The notes under the pieces were generated by a model. That model did no database searches and was not told the DNA's origin. It saw nothing but the letters and a program-made list of their open reading frames with translations. The position numbers and the translations under genes were made by a program. A stretch of DNA of 64,000 bases from Myxococcota bacterium (GTDB lineage: Bacteria; Myxococcota; B64-G9). Of this stretch, positions 32,641 through 41,385 are shown in pieces (positions within the stretch are counted from its first letter, which is position 1; each line of letters opens with the position of its first letter). The stretch is from the NCBI GenBank assembly GCA_022710975.1, contig JAKLGA010000014.1, forward strand, positions 124,001-188,000, given 5' to 3'.

Positions 32641-33800
32641 GCGCTCCCGAGCCCGGCCCGCTGCGCATCCCCCTGGCCGATCTGGACTACGATCAGGCGG
32701 AGGCCGCCGCCGTCCAGCGCGTGCTCGCCAGCCGCTGGTTGACCATGGGGCCGGAGACCGCCGCCTTCGAGGCCGAGTTCGCCGCCCGGCTGGGCGCGCG
32801 CCACGCCATCTCGGTTTGCAACGGGACCGCGGCCCTCCACCTAGCCCTGCTGGCCGCCGGCATCCAGCCCGGCGACGAGGTCATCGTCCCCGCGCTCACC
32901 TTCGTGGCCACGGCCAACGCCGTGCGCGCCTGCGGCGCCCGGCCGGTGTTCGCTGACGTCTGCTCCCTGGAGGAGTGGACCCTCGATCCCGCGGACGTCC
33001 AGCGGCGCATCGGGCCGCGCACCCGCGCGCTGCTGGCCATGCACTACGGCGGGTTCCCCTGCCGCATGCCCGAGCTGCTGGCGCTGTGCCGCGCGCACGG
33101 CCTGCTGCTCCTGGAGGACGCGGCCCACGCGCCCGGGGCCAGCCTGGACGGCCGCCAGGCCGGCACCTTCGGCGCGGCGGGCTGCTTCTCCTTCTTCTCC
33201 AACAAGAACCTGGCCGTCGGCGAGGGCGGCATGCTGGTCACCGACCAGGACGAGATCGCCGCGCGGGCGCGCCTGCTGCGCAGCCACGGCCTGACCTCCT
33301 CGACCAGCGAGCGCCACCACGGCCGGGCCCTGGACTACGACGCCCTCGAGGTGGGCTACAACTACCGCCTGGACGAGCTGCGCGCCGCCCTGGGCCGGGT
33401 GCAGCTCGGCAAGCTCGAGGCGGGCAACCGTCGGCGCGCCGCGCTGAGCGCGCTGTACCGCCGCGCCCTGGCCGGGCTCGAGGGCGTGCACGTCCCGTTC
33501 ACCGGCGCCCGGGGCACGAGCGCCCACCACCTGATGGCGGTGCTGGTCCCGGCGGAGCTGCGCGACGCGACCCGCGCGGCCCTACGCCGGCGCGGCGTCC
33601 AGACCAGCGTCCACTACCGCCCGGTCCACACCCTGTCCGCCTACCGCGCGCTCGCTGGGGAGGTGCACCTCCCGCGGACCGAGGAGATCGGGCGGCGCGA
33701 GCTCAGCCTGCCCCTGTTCCCCGGGCTCGCGGAGGAGTCGGTGGGCGAGGTGGTGGACGACCTGGCGGAGTGCCTCCGGGCTCAACGCCCATCGGGCTGA
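32637..33800 (+). CDS. DegT/DnrJ/EryC1-family sugar aminotransferase
   Basis: 387 residues, GTG start at 32637 in the previous stop. PLP-dependent: SVCNGTAALHLALLAAGI, EVIVPALTFVATANAV, LLEDAAHAPGA, and the PLP lysine in FFSNKNLAVGEGGML. GYNYRLDELRAALGRVQL and the HYRPVHTLSAYR stretch complete the family pattern. It would transaminate the 4-keto sugar from the LegB-like enzyme (a LegC/PglE-like step). It is the last gene of the plus-strand glycan operon; its 3' end overlaps the convergent flippase-like gene by 19 bases. Confidence 0.88.
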   Translation: MSAPEPGPLRIPLADLDYDQAEAAAVQRVLASRWLTMGPETAAFEAEFAARLGARHAISVCNGTAALHLALLAAGIQPGDEVIVPALTFVATANAVRACGARPVFADVCSLEEWTLDPADVQRRIGPRTRALLAMHYGGFPCRMPELLALCRAHGLLLLEDAAHAPGASLDGRQAGTFGAAGCFSFFSNKNLAVGEGGMLVTDQDEIAARARLLRSHGLTSSTSERHHGRALDYDALEVGYNYRLDELRAALGRVQLGKLEAGNRRRAALSALYRRALAGLEGVHVPFTGARGTSAHHLMAVLVPAELRDATRAALRRRGVQTSVHYRPVHTLSAYRALAGEVHLPRTEEIGRRELSLPLFPGLAEESVGEVVDDLAECLRAQRPSG

Positions 33801-34753
33801 GACGCGGCCTCCGGGCCCGCCTGGGGGAAACGCCGCCCGGCGGCCCACGCGGCGATGGAACCGCCCACCACCAGCGGGGCCGTGGTCACCAGCCGCTCGA
33901 GCACCACGGCCAGGCCAGCGGTCTCCCAGGGCAGGCCCAGCCACACCAGCAGCGAGGCCAGGCCCGCGTCGCGCACGCCCAGCCCCATGGGCACCATGCT
34001 CACCACCCCGGCCAGGTAGGCCAGGGCCTGGCAGGCGAACAGGGGCCCCAGGGGCAGCGCCGTGTCGAGGCAGGCGAGCACCAGCACCAGGCGCAGCAGC
34101 GCCAGGCCGTAGTCGAGCAGGAAGACGGCCAGCATGACCAGCAGGGGCGTGGGGCGCATCCGCCGCAGCTCGCCCAGCGTCTCGCGCACCCAGGCGTAGG
34201 GCCGGCCGCCCCGCCGCCGGAGCCAGAGGTAGCCGAGCCCCAGCACGACCAGCAGGCCGCCCAGCCCCAGCCCCAGCCAGCCGCCGGCGCCCGCGCGCCA
34301 CTCCAGATCCGGCCCCAGGAACAGGGCGGCCGCGAGCAGCCCGGCCAGGGCCGCGAACGCGTACGCGGCCAGGTTCTCGACGGCCAGGCCGGCCACGGCC
34401 CTGGACAGCGGCACGCCGAGCAGGCGGTGCATGAGCGCGGCCCGCAAGGGGATGCCCGCCGGGAGCGGCAGCAGGGAGTTGGCGGAGGAGGCCAGCAGGG
34501 TGATCCACAGCTGATCGCCGAACCCGCTGCGCTGGCCGGTGGCCCGCAGGCTGCACATGGCGACCAGCGGCGGCACCAGGCGCTGCGCGCTGGCCACCCC
34601 CAGCGCCAGGCCGAGCGCCAGCCAGCCCAGCGCCTGGGCGTCGCCCACCGCGCGCCAGGCCGCGTGCAGCGCCACGGCCCCGGCCGCCGCCAGCACCAGG
34701 GCGACGAGCGCCGCCCACGCGGCGGGCCGGCGCCAGACCGACCAGGCGCTCAT
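33782..34753 (-). CDS. Lysylphosphatidylglycerol synthase transmembrane-region / flippase-like protein
   Basis: 323 residues, ATG at 34753 overlapping the methyltransferase stop (ATGA). Eight or so membrane helices with the family pattern of the UPF0104 / LPG_synthase_TM domain: SSANSLLPLPAGIPLRAALMHRLLGVPLSRAVA near 90-122, and near the end LAYLAGVVSMVPMGLGVRDAGLASLLVWLGLPWETAG. This is the membrane half of MprF-like proteins but appears alone in many polysaccharide loci, where it is thought to move lipids or lipid-linked sugars. It is the last gene of the minus-strand glycan operon. Confidence 0.82.
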   Translation of the reverse strand: MSAWSVWRRPAAWAALVALVLAAAGAVALHAAWRAVGDAQALGWLALGLALGVASAQRLVPPLVAMCSLRATGQRSGFGDQLWITLLASSANSLLPLPAGIPLRAALMHRLLGVPLSRAVAGLAVENLAAYAFAALAGLLAAALFLGPDLEWRAGAGGWLGLGLGGLLVVLGLGYLWLRRRGGRPYAWVRETLGELRRMRPTPLLVMLAVFLLDYGLALLRLVLVLACLDTALPLGPLFACQALAYLAGVVSMVPMGLGVRDAGLASLLVWLGLPWETAGLAVVLERLVTTAPLVVGGSIAAWAAGRRFPQAGPEAASQPDGR

Positions 34754-35487
34754 CGGGCGGGCTCCCGCCCGGCCAGGACCATCAGCACCCAGCCGCAGCG
34801 ATCGAAGGGCCAGCGCAGCCCCCAGCGCTCCTCGAGCAGGTGCAACGGCAGGCGCTCCAGCCAGGCCAGCGGCAGGACGCCCCGCGCCAGCCTGTAGGGC
34901 AGGTGGTAGCCGCCCGCCCAGGCGAGCGGCCGCCAGCCGTGGCGCCCGAGCAGCCCGGCCAGGGAGCGCGGGCCCCACAGGCGCAGGTGCTCGGGGTCCA
35001 TGCCCAGGTACCGGCCCCGGCCCAGCGCCCAGGAGCCCGCCTGGCCGAGGAGGAACTGCAGGGAGCAGGCGTTGTGGGTCGCGAGCAGCAGGCGGCTGTC
35101 CGCCCGGGCGTGCGCCCCGACCCGGGCCATGAAGCGCTCCTCGTCCACGTGCTCGAGGACGTCCTTGGCCACCAGCAGGTCGAAGCGCTCGCCCAGCTCG
35201 AGCTCGCACACGTCGCCCTCGACGAACCGCAGGCGGTGCTCCAGCCCCGCCCGGGCGGCGGCCAGCCGCGCCGCGGCCACCCGCGCGGGGACGCGCTCCA
35301 CGCCGGTCACCCGGGCGCCCCGCCGCACGAGCTCGAGGCTGATCGGGCCGGCGCCGCTGCCCAGATCGAGCGCGGTCCGGCCGCGCCAGTCCTCGGCCAG
35401 CAGGCGCCACACCAGGCCCGCCTTGTGCCGGTCGTAGGCGTTGTCCTGACCCGCGCGCAGCTCCGCCAGTGTCTGCTCGACGCGCAT
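34750..35487 (-). CDS. Class I SAM-dependent methyltransferase
   Basis: 245 residues. Motif I is ALDLGSGAGPISLEL, followed by the acidic residue of motif II in VTGVERV; FVEGDVCELEL and DLLVAKDVLEHVDEERF follow. The type (Methyltransf_11/23-like) is common in sugar or lipid modification. Residues from 155 on contain aromatic/basic stretches (GGYHLPYRLARGVLPLAWLERLPL) that may be a membrane-contacting segment. Separated by three bases from the glycosyltransferase gene upstream and overlapping the flippase gene downstream. Probably O-methylates a glycan residue. Confidence 0.87.
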   Translation of the reverse strand: MRVEQTLAELRAGQDNAYDRHKAGLVWRLLAEDWRGRTALDLGSGAGPISLELVRRGARVTGVERVPARVAAARLAAARAGLEHRLRFVEGDVCELELGERFDLLVAKDVLEHVDEERFMARVGAHARADSRLLLATHNACSLQFLLGQAGSWALGRGRYLGMDPEHLRLWGPRSLAGLLGRHGWRPLAWAGGYHLPYRLARGVLPLAWLERLPLHLLEERWGLRWPFDRCGWVLMVLAGREPAR

Positions 35488-35490
35488 GCC

Positions 35491-36666
35491 TCAGTCCCTC
35501 GCCGCCAGGCGGGCGTCCAGGTGGTCGGCGAACGCCCCGGCCTGGGCGCCCGAGGCGAACCGCGCCCGCGCGGCGTCGACGCGCGCGCGCATGGCCTGGA
35601 GCTCCCGCGGATCCGCGGCCAGCGCCTCCAGCGCCTCGACCAGCGCCCGGGGCTGCCCGTGGCGGCAGAACAACCCGAGCCGCTCCCCCGCCACCAGATC
35701 GCGCAGGGCGCCGTCGGGGCCCACCGCGAGCAGCGGGGTGCCCGCGCCCAGGTACTGGATGGCCTTGGACGGGATGCGGTAGGCGTTGCCGGCCGGGCGC
35801 AGGCTCACCAGCCCCAGATCCGCCGCGGCCACCTCGGCCAGGGCGGCCTGGTACGGCAGGTAGCCGTGGAAGCGCACCTCGGCCGACAGGTGGCGCGGCA
35901 GGAGCCAGCGGGTGTAGTAGTTCTCCGGGCCGTAGTAGTCGACGCGCACCCGCGGCCCGCCCGCGGGCGGCCGGTGGCCCTGCGCCAGCGCGCGGGCCAG
36001 GCAGGCGGGATCCTGGTCGAGGTTGAGCAACCCGGTGTACACCACCCGCAGCCCCCCGGGCGGGTCCGCCCGCCGGACCGCGCCCCGCTCCTCGTCGTAG
36101 CCGTTGTACACGACCCGCCCGCGGGCCGGCGGCAGGCGGTAGCGCGCGAGCATGTCCGCGAGGGATCGCGGCGTCGAGGCGAACACGGCCCGGCAGGCCT
36201 GCACCCAGGCCGCGGGCAGGCCGCGCACGTTGTCGCGGAAGTCGAGCGCCAGCGGCAGGCCGGTCTCGCGGGCCAGCTCGAAGGCCACGCGCAGGTTGGT
36301 CGCCGGCGGCACGATGGCCACCACCCAACCCCGCTCGCGCCGCACCAGCTCCCGGGCCGCCTTCAGGGCCGGGCCGGCCCAGTTGCCGAAGGGATCCCGC
36401 GCCAGGCCGGCCAGCTGCAGCAGGCCGCCCACGGGCCCCCACGGCCAGCCGCGGATGGGGTGCCGTCTCACGTCGTCCGGCAGCAGCTCCAGCAAGGACG
36501 GATCCCGCTGGAAGCTGCGCAGCGGCGCGGACGGGTTCTCGCACTGCACCACCTCCACGCGCCAGCCGCGGCGTACCAGCCCGCGGGCCAGCAGCGCGCG
36601 GTTGACCCCGTCGGCGCGGCCGAGCGGGGCGAAGTAGTAGGAGACCAGGTAGAGCGTCCTCAGCAC
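35491..36666 (-). CDS. Family 4-type glycosyltransferase
   Basis: 391 residues from a GTG at 36666; the start overlaps the previous stop by seven bases, and no ATG is close. The N-terminal part begins LRTLYLVSYYFAPLGRADGVNRALLARGL, typical of GT-B enzymes. Then LPLALDFRDNVRG, VYNGYDEE, LRVVYTGLLNLDQDPACLARAL, and AADLGLVSLRPAGNAYRIPSKAIQYLGAGTPLLAVGP, with the donor-binding stretch. Cytoplasmic. It belongs to the minus-strand operon with two methyltransferases; donor unknown. Confidence 0.85.
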   Translation of the reverse strand: MLRTLYLVSYYFAPLGRADGVNRALLARGLVRRGWRVEVVQCENPSAPLRSFQRDPSLLELLPDDVRRHPIRGWPWGPVGGLLQLAGLARDPFGNWAGPALKAARELVRRERGWVVAIVPPATNLRVAFELARETGLPLALDFRDNVRGLPAAWVQACRAVFASTPRSLADMLARYRLPPARGRVVYNGYDEERGAVRRADPPGGLRVVYTGLLNLDQDPACLARALAQGHRPPAGGPRVRVDYYGPENYYTRWLLPRHLSAEVRFHGYLPYQAALAEVAAADLGLVSLRPAGNAYRIPSKAIQYLGAGTPLLAVGPDGALRDLVAGERLGLFCRHGQPRALVEALEALAADPRELQAMRARVDAARARFASGAQAGAFADHLDARLAARD

Positions 36667-37445
36667 CCGCCCGCTCCTCGCTCGGCCGCCCAGGCGACGT
36701 ACAGGCTGGGCAGGGCCAGGGCCGTCGTCCAGCGGTCGAGGCGCGCGGCGGCGCGCAGGGCAGGCCGCGCGGCCGGCCCCGCCAGCAGGCCGAGCAGCGC
36801 CAGGGGCAGGATGCAGACGGAGGTCGCCGGCAGCCGCCGCTCCCAGCACAGGCGCAGGCCGGCGCCGCCCAGGGCGGCGCGCACCTCTCCGGCCTCGAGG
36901 TACCTGCCGCCCGTGCCGGTCCGCGCGGGCTTCCCGATCAGGCCGCCCGCGGTCAGGAAGCCGAGCCCCGAGCGGTCGTTCTCCACCAGGATCAGCCGGC
37001 CCCCGGGGCGCAGCCGCGCGGCGAGCGCCGCCACGCAGGGGGCGAGCTCCGCGGGCGCGAGGTACATCAGCGCAGTCACGCACAGCACCGCGTCGAAGCT
37101 GCCCAGATCGGCCGGCAGCCGCCGCAGGTCCGCCACCACCGCGGGCTGGCCGAGTCGCTCGCGGAACAGGGCCGCGAAGTGCGGGCTCGCGTCGAGCCCG
37201 ACGAGCTCGGCCTGCGGGCGGGCGGCCCGGATCACCTCGGCCAGGCGGCCCCAGCCGCAGCCCACGTCGAGCACCCTCACCGCGCCCTGCGCGGGCAGCC
37301 CGGCCAGGACCACCTCGGCGTGCCAGGCGTGCAGGTGCTGGTTGAGCACCCCGGGGAAGTTGCGGAACAGCACGGCGCGCAGGCTGTCCCCGTCCCGCCT
37401 GGCGCGCTGCTCCCAGGCCTCTCGCGGATCGGGTGCGGCGCCCAT
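36660..37445 (-). CDS. SAM-dependent methyltransferase with C-terminal hydrophobic segment
   Basis: 261 residues; ATG at 37445 shares one base with the stop of the lipoprotein gene (TGATG). Motif I VRVLDVGCGWGRLAEVI, motif II ELVGLDASP, and DAVLCVTALMYLAPAEL. A longer in-frame reading exists but would run antisense-free through the lipoprotein gene in another frame, so it is rejected. Residues about 205-225 (SVCILPLALLGLLAGPAA) are hydrophobic and may attach the enzyme to the membrane. Likely modifies a glycan or lipid-linked sugar. Confidence 0.85.
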   Translation of the reverse strand: MGAAPDPREAWEQRARRDGDSLRAVLFRNFPGVLNQHLHAWHAEVVLAGLPAQGAVRVLDVGCGWGRLAEVIRAARPQAELVGLDASPHFAALFRERLGQPAVVADLRRLPADLGSFDAVLCVTALMYLAPAELAPCVAALAARLRPGGRLILVENDRSGLGFLTAGGLIGKPARTGTGGRYLEAGEVRAALGGAGLRLCWERRLPATSVCILPLALLGLLAGPAARPALRAAARLDRWTTALALPSLYVAWAAERGAGGC

Positions 37446-40400
37446 CACGGACAGACCTCGACCCAGACGAGCGCGCCCACCTCGGCCGGGTCCTCCAGGC
37501 TGTCGGCCGGCAGGCCCGGGCCGAGCACGTAGTCGCCGCTGGCGTCCACGATGCGCGCGAACAGGCCCAGGCGGGTGCAGGCCGCGAGCCCGCCCAGGCT
37601 CGTCCAGGGCACGGCCGCCTCCAGCGCGCCCTGGCCCGGGGCCGCGGCCCCGGCCACCACCAGGGCCGGCAGCCAGGCGAGCTCGGCCGGATCGGCCAGC
37701 CCGCGCAGGCCGGCGCGCGCGCGCAGCCCCGGCGCCTGCTCGTCCAGGGCCACGCCGGCCAGCCCCTGGGAGGCCAGGGCGAAGTCCGCGCCGAACCCCG
37801 GCACGCCCACGCGGCAGCGCGACGAGATGGCGGCGTCGATGCCGGGCAGGCCCTCGGCCCCGGTCTCGTCGGTCAGGCCGCGCAGGTCGGCCACCCCGGT
37901 GGCGAAGCCCCCGTCCACGTCCAGGTACACCACCACGCTGGTGCCCGACTCGGAGTCCACCCAGCCCTCCAGGCCGAGGTAGAGGTTGTCTCGATCGTAG
38001 GCCAGGAGCAGGCGCTGCAGGCCGTGGCTGCCCCAGGGCCCGGCGGCCTCGGCCTCGGCCAGCACGTGCTCCGGGCGCCAGTCGCTGCCGTCGAGCGCCA
38101 GCCAGCCATCGATGCGCGGAGCGCCGCGCCGGAGCGCGCCGAAGGCCCCCGGCAGCTCGGCGGCTTCCCCGCCCGGCAGGCTCACGCGCAGCGCGGCCCG
38201 CCCCAGCGGCAGGGCCGGCGTCGAGAGCTCCAGCCGCCCGGGTTCGAGCCCGGTGAGCTCGGCCGCCAGGCCGCCCAGCTCCACCTCGGCGCCCGCGACG
38301 AACCCGCGCCCGAGCACCGCCAGGGCCTCCCCGCCCTGGGTGCCGCCGGTCCCGGGTTCGAGCCCGTGGATGGCCAGCGGGGCCTCCGGCGCCGACCACA
38401 GCAGGTGGCCGGCCTCGGCTGGCTGGAAGCCGTCCAGGGAGGCCAGGCCCCCGTCCGCCAGCACCCAGGTCTCGCCGCCGTCCAGGGAGAAACGCAGCGC
38501 CACGGCCCAGCCGCCCGCGGCCGCGGGGGCCGGGCTGGCGGACACCCACACCTCGTCCGCTCCGCCGCCGCAGTCCTGGCAGCAGCCCGCCTCGAGCCAG
38601 CTCCAGGCCCCGGGCTCGGACTCGGGCGAGGAGCCCACCGGCCCCCAGCCCAGCTCGGCGCGCAGCTCCGGCGGGCACTGCTGGGCGGCGGCGCCCGGCA
38701 GGCTGGCCCGCCCGCGGAACGCAGGGGCGGGCTGATCCAGGTCGGCGCCCCGCGCGCGCGGCTCCTCCAGGGCGGCGAAGGACACCCGCGGCGAGGCGTA
38801 GGTGAAGGCCGCGGGCAGCTCGTCGGCCAGCGCGTCGGGGTTCTCCACGCGCACCGCGACGCAGCCCGCGGCGTGGGCCGGGCTCAGGCACTCCGCCAGC
38901 CCCTCGCCCAGCACCTGCACCTCGGCGGCCTCCGCGCCGTCGAAGGTCACCCGGGCGCCGGCCGCGAACCCGCCCCCCAGGAGCCGCACGCGCGTGCCGC
39001 CCGCGGTGCTGCCCTCGGCGGGCGCGAGCCGTCGCAGGCGCGGGCCCGGCCGGTCGCTGTAGACGTAGCCTGCGCCCAGCGCCGCCCGCCCGCCGTCGGG
39101 GTTCTGCAGCACCAGCTCGACCGCTCCCGGCGCCTGGGCCGGCGCGAGGCAGCGCAGCTCGCCCTCCGAGAGCCACTCGACCCCGGCAGCGGCCAGCCCG
39201 CCGAAGGCCACCTGCGCGCCCGGCTGGAAGCCCCGCCCCTCCAGGCGGACCAGGGTCCCGCCCTCGGGCGGGCCGACCTCGGGCATCACCCCCAGCAGCT
39301 CGGGGCTGGGACCCGCGCCGAAACGGAAGGCCGCCGGGGCCCGCCCGAAGGCGCCATCCGGGTTGGAGACCCGCAGGTCCACCGTGCCCGAGGGCGAGGC
39401 CGGCGTGCGCACGACGAGCTGCCGCTCGTCCACGTAGGACACCTCGCTGGCCAGCCGGCCGCCGAAGGCGACCAGGGCCCCGGGCCGGAAGCCCTGGCCG
39501 AAGACGGCCACGCGCTCGCCGCCGGTGCCGAGCCCCTCGGAAGGCACCACGGCGGTCAGCGGCAGGCCGCCCGCCCCCTCGCACAGGGCCACGGCCAGGT
39601 TCCAGCCCAGGCCCAGGTGGTCGGGCTCGGGGAACAGCGGCGCGGGCGCCCAGCCGCCGCCGCAGTCGCTCTCGGCCGACACCGAGGCGGGCACCGTGGA
39701 GCCGCGCTGGACCGCCCGCCCACTGACCAGCAGCCCGAAGGCCAGGTGCTGGCCCCCGGGCAGCAGCCCGCCGTAGGGCCCGAGGTGGGCGCTGTGCAGG
39801 TAGGTGTACAGGCCGTCGCCGGCCTCCCGGTCCCCGGCCAGGCCGTCGTCGCGGAGCTCGAGCGGCAGCCAGCCGCCGGGCGCGCCGCGGAACACCACCT
39901 GATCCAGGGCGGGGTCGAAGGGCGGCGAACCCGGCTCCACGACGCGCGTGTCGAGGGTGACGCGCAGGTCGAAGGGCCCGAACGCGCCCAGGAACAGCCC
40001 GGGCGCGTCCAGCCGCGCGCTGCTCCCGGCCGGCAGGCTCACCTCGCCCAGCGGGCCCGACCAGATCCAGCGCCCGTCCACGTCCACCACGCCGTAGCGC
40101 AGCGGCGTGGCCGCGTCGGGATCGGCCCGCAGGTACAGCTCGGTCGAGAAGATGTGGTCTCCGGCCGCCGCGCCGGGCATCTCGTGCCCGCTCGAGGCGA
40201 CGGGCCCGTCGTCGTACAGCCAGGGGAAGAGCTCCTCCCGGCTGGCCCAGTCCGCGTCGTACACCCCCACGTTGGTCTCGGCGTCGTAGACGAACGTCCC
40301 CTTCCAGCGCAGCTCGCGGTCGCGGTAGGTGCGGTTGGCCGTGTCGTCGACGAAGAAGGTGATCGAGGCGTACCCGGCCGGCTTGACGTAGGTGGCCGCG

Positions 40401-40534
40401 CCGCCGTCGGCCTGGCCGTCCGCGTCCGGGCCGCCGTCGGCCTCGAAGCCCGAGCCGCCGCAGGCGGCGACGGCGAGAGCCAGACCGGCAGCGGCGATGG
40501 TCGTCAAGCTGGCGCTCGGTCCGCGCCGTCTCAT
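37445..40534 (-). CDS. Large TIG/IPT-domain surface lipoprotein
   Basis: 1029 residues. Signal with AVAAC (Cys25), then a Gly/Asp linker. An N-terminal beta region (about 50-330) includes YASITFFVDDTANRTYRD and LRDDGLAGDREAGDGLYT, a glycan/starch-binding-like style. Four IPT/TIG immunoglobulin-like domains follow, recognisable by PxxG.xxGG...V.G.GF....V.FGG near 340, 425, 510 and 705. A Cys-containing insert (EAGCCQDCGGG) sits near 645. The C-terminal ~220 residues (APRIDGWLALDGSDW, LLAYDRDNLYLGLEGWVDS, VVVYLDVDGG) resemble CBM9/DOMON-like sugar- or heme-binding domains. It is the first gene of the glycan/methyltransferase operon, joined to the next gene by TGATG. Perhaps an adhesin or an acceptor of the glycan. 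Confidence 0.8.
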   Translation of the reverse strand: MRRRGPSASLTTIAAAGLALAVAACGGSGFEADGGPDADGQADGGAATYVKPAGYASITFFVDDTANRTYRDRELRWKGTFVYDAETNVGVYDADWASREELFPWLYDDGPVASSGHEMPGAAAGDHIFSTELYLRADPDAATPLRYGVVDVDGRWIWSGPLGEVSLPAGSSARLDAPGLFLGAFGPFDLRVTLDTRVVEPGSPPFDPALDQVVFRGAPGGWLPLELRDDGLAGDREAGDGLYTYLHSAHLGPYGGLLPGGQHLAFGLLVSGRAVQRGSTVPASVSAESDCGGGWAPAPLFPEPDHLGLGWNLAVALCEGAGGLPLTAVVPSEGLGTGGERVAVFGQGFRPGALVAFGGRLASEVSYVDERQLVVRTPASPSGTVDLRVSNPDGAFGRAPAAFRFGAGPSPELLGVMPEVGPPEGGTLVRLEGRGFQPGAQVAFGGLAAAGVEWLSEGELRCLAPAQAPGAVELVLQNPDGGRAALGAGYVYSDRPGPRLRRLAPAEGSTAGGTRVRLLGGGFAAGARVTFDGAEAAEVQVLGEGLAECLSPAHAAGCVAVRVENPDALADELPAAFTYASPRVSFAALEEPRARGADLDQPAPAFRGRASLPGAAAQQCPPELRAELGWGPVGSSPESEPGAWSWLEAGCCQDCGGGADEVWVSASPAPAAAGGWAVALRFSLDGGETWVLADGGLASLDGFQPAEAGHLLWSAPEAPLAIHGLEPGTGGTQGGEALAVLGRGFVAGAEVELGGLAAELTGLEPGRLELSTPALPLGRAALRVSLPGGEAAELPGAFGALRRGAPRIDGWLALDGSDWRPEHVLAEAEAAGPWGSHGLQRLLLAYDRDNLYLGLEGWVDSESGTSVVVYLDVDGGFATGVADLRGLTDETGAEGLPGIDAAISSRCRVGVPGFGADFALASQGLAGVALDEQAPGLRARAGLRGLADPAELAWLPALVVAGAAAPGQGALEAAVPWTSLGGLAACTRLGLFARIVDASGDYVLGPGLPADSLEDPAEVGALVWVEVCP

Positions 40535-40595
40535 CGGTCACCTCCGCCCCATCCTACACGAGACTCGCGGGCCGGACCAGTTGGCGACCTCTCTG

Positions 40596-40624
40596 TTGTG
40601 CGGCGCCGCTCCGCGCGCTACACT
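40596..40624 (+). promoter_or_regulatory. Predicted promoter of the 40658-42422 operon
   Basis: TTGTGC (40596-40601), 17-base spacer, TACACT (40619-40624). The ATG lies 34 bases beyond, with CGCGGAGG as ribosome site. Confidence 0.5.
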
Positions 40625-40657
40625 GCACGGCCGGAAGCAACCCGCGGAGGTCGGACC

Positions 40658-41140
40658 ATGCAGCTCCACGCCGTGCGCATGACCCTGCCCAAGGACGCGA
40701 ACATCATCCTGGCGCGCTCGCACTTCATCAAGACGGTGGAGGACGTGGCCGAGGCGCTGATCAACACCGTGCCCGGGGTGCAGTACGCGGTGGCCTTCAA
40801 CGAGGCCTCCGGCCCCTGCCTGGTGCGGGTCGAGGCCAACGACGCGGAGCTCGGCGCCGCGGCGGTGGAGAACGCCCGGGCCCTGGGCGCCGGGCACTGC
40901 CTGGTGGTGCTGCTGCGCAAGGCCTACCCCATCAACGTGCTCGCGCGCCTGCGCGACGTGCCCGAGGTGTGCGAGATCGTGTGCGCCACGGCCAACCCGC
41001 TGGAGGTGATCGTGGCCGAGACCGAGCAGGGCCGGGGCGTGCTGGGGGTGATCGACGGCTCGTCCCCCAGGGGCGTCGAGGGCCCCGCGGACGTCCAGGA
41101 CCGCAAGGCCATGCTGCGCAAGTTCGGCTACAAGTTCTGA
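40658..41140 (+). CDS. Adenosine-specific kinase family protein (PF04008)
   Basis: 160 residues, the family length. Almost every block of the family is present: DANIILARSHFIKTVEDVAEAL, NTVPGVQYAVAFNEASGPCLVR, VENARALGAGHCLVVLLRKAYPINVLARL, VPEVCEIVCATANPLEVIVAETEQGRGVLGVIDG and the terminal LRKFGYKF. The name comes from archaeal members; the enzymatic activity is not firmly established for bacteria. Cytoplasmic. It begins an operon with a small Cys-rich protein (18 bases on) and a two-gene sulfur transporter. Confidence 0.9.
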   Translation: MQLHAVRMTLPKDANIILARSHFIKTVEDVAEALINTVPGVQYAVAFNEASGPCLVRVEANDAELGAAAVENARALGAGHCLVVLLRKAYPINVLARLRDVPEVCEIVCATANPLEVIVAETEQGRGVLGVIDGSSPRGVEGPADVQDRKAMLRKFGYKF

Positions 41141-41158
41141 GCGAGGGGGGGCCGGGCC

Positions 41159-41380
41159 ATGCCAGGCGGCGACTGCAAGCACATCGACTCGTGCACGCTC
41201 TTCCCGGTCTTCAAGGTCAAGAGCTTCATGTCCATCTGGAAGATCTCCTACTGCCAGGGCAACTGGTCCGCGTGCGTGCGCTACCAGCGCGCCGAGCGTG
41301 GGGAGCCCATCCCCACCAACCTGCTGCCCGACGGCCAGGTGCTGGGCGCGCCGGCCTCCGCGGGCGCCAAGGGGCGCTGA
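41159..41380 (+). CDS. Small conserved Cys-rich protein of unknown function
   Basis: 73 residues: MPGGDCKHIDSCTLFPVF, then SFMSIWKISYCQG, WSACVRYQRAERGEPIPTNLLPDG. Four Cys residues in a C-x5-C ... C-x6-C arrangement suggest metal or Fe-S binding. I recall the pattern CPLF..W..YC.G....C.RY....G..VP..LLP.G as a small widespread family without assigned role. It is 18 bases after the kinase-family gene and five bases before the first YeeE/YedE-like gene, so a function linked to sulfur or redox chemistry is plausible. Confidence 0.75.
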   Translation: MPGGDCKHIDSCTLFPVFKVKSFMSIWKISYCQGNWSACVRYQRAERGEPIPTNLLPDGQVLGAPASAGAKGR

Positions 41381-41385
41381 GGGCC

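Noticed and set aside
38236-38366. Two T-arm-like hairpins (GGGTTCGAGCCC) about 115 bases apart
   Set aside because: Both lie in frame within the TIG lipoprotein gene and encode repeated Gly-Leu-Glu-Pro-Gly; no tRNA folds around them.
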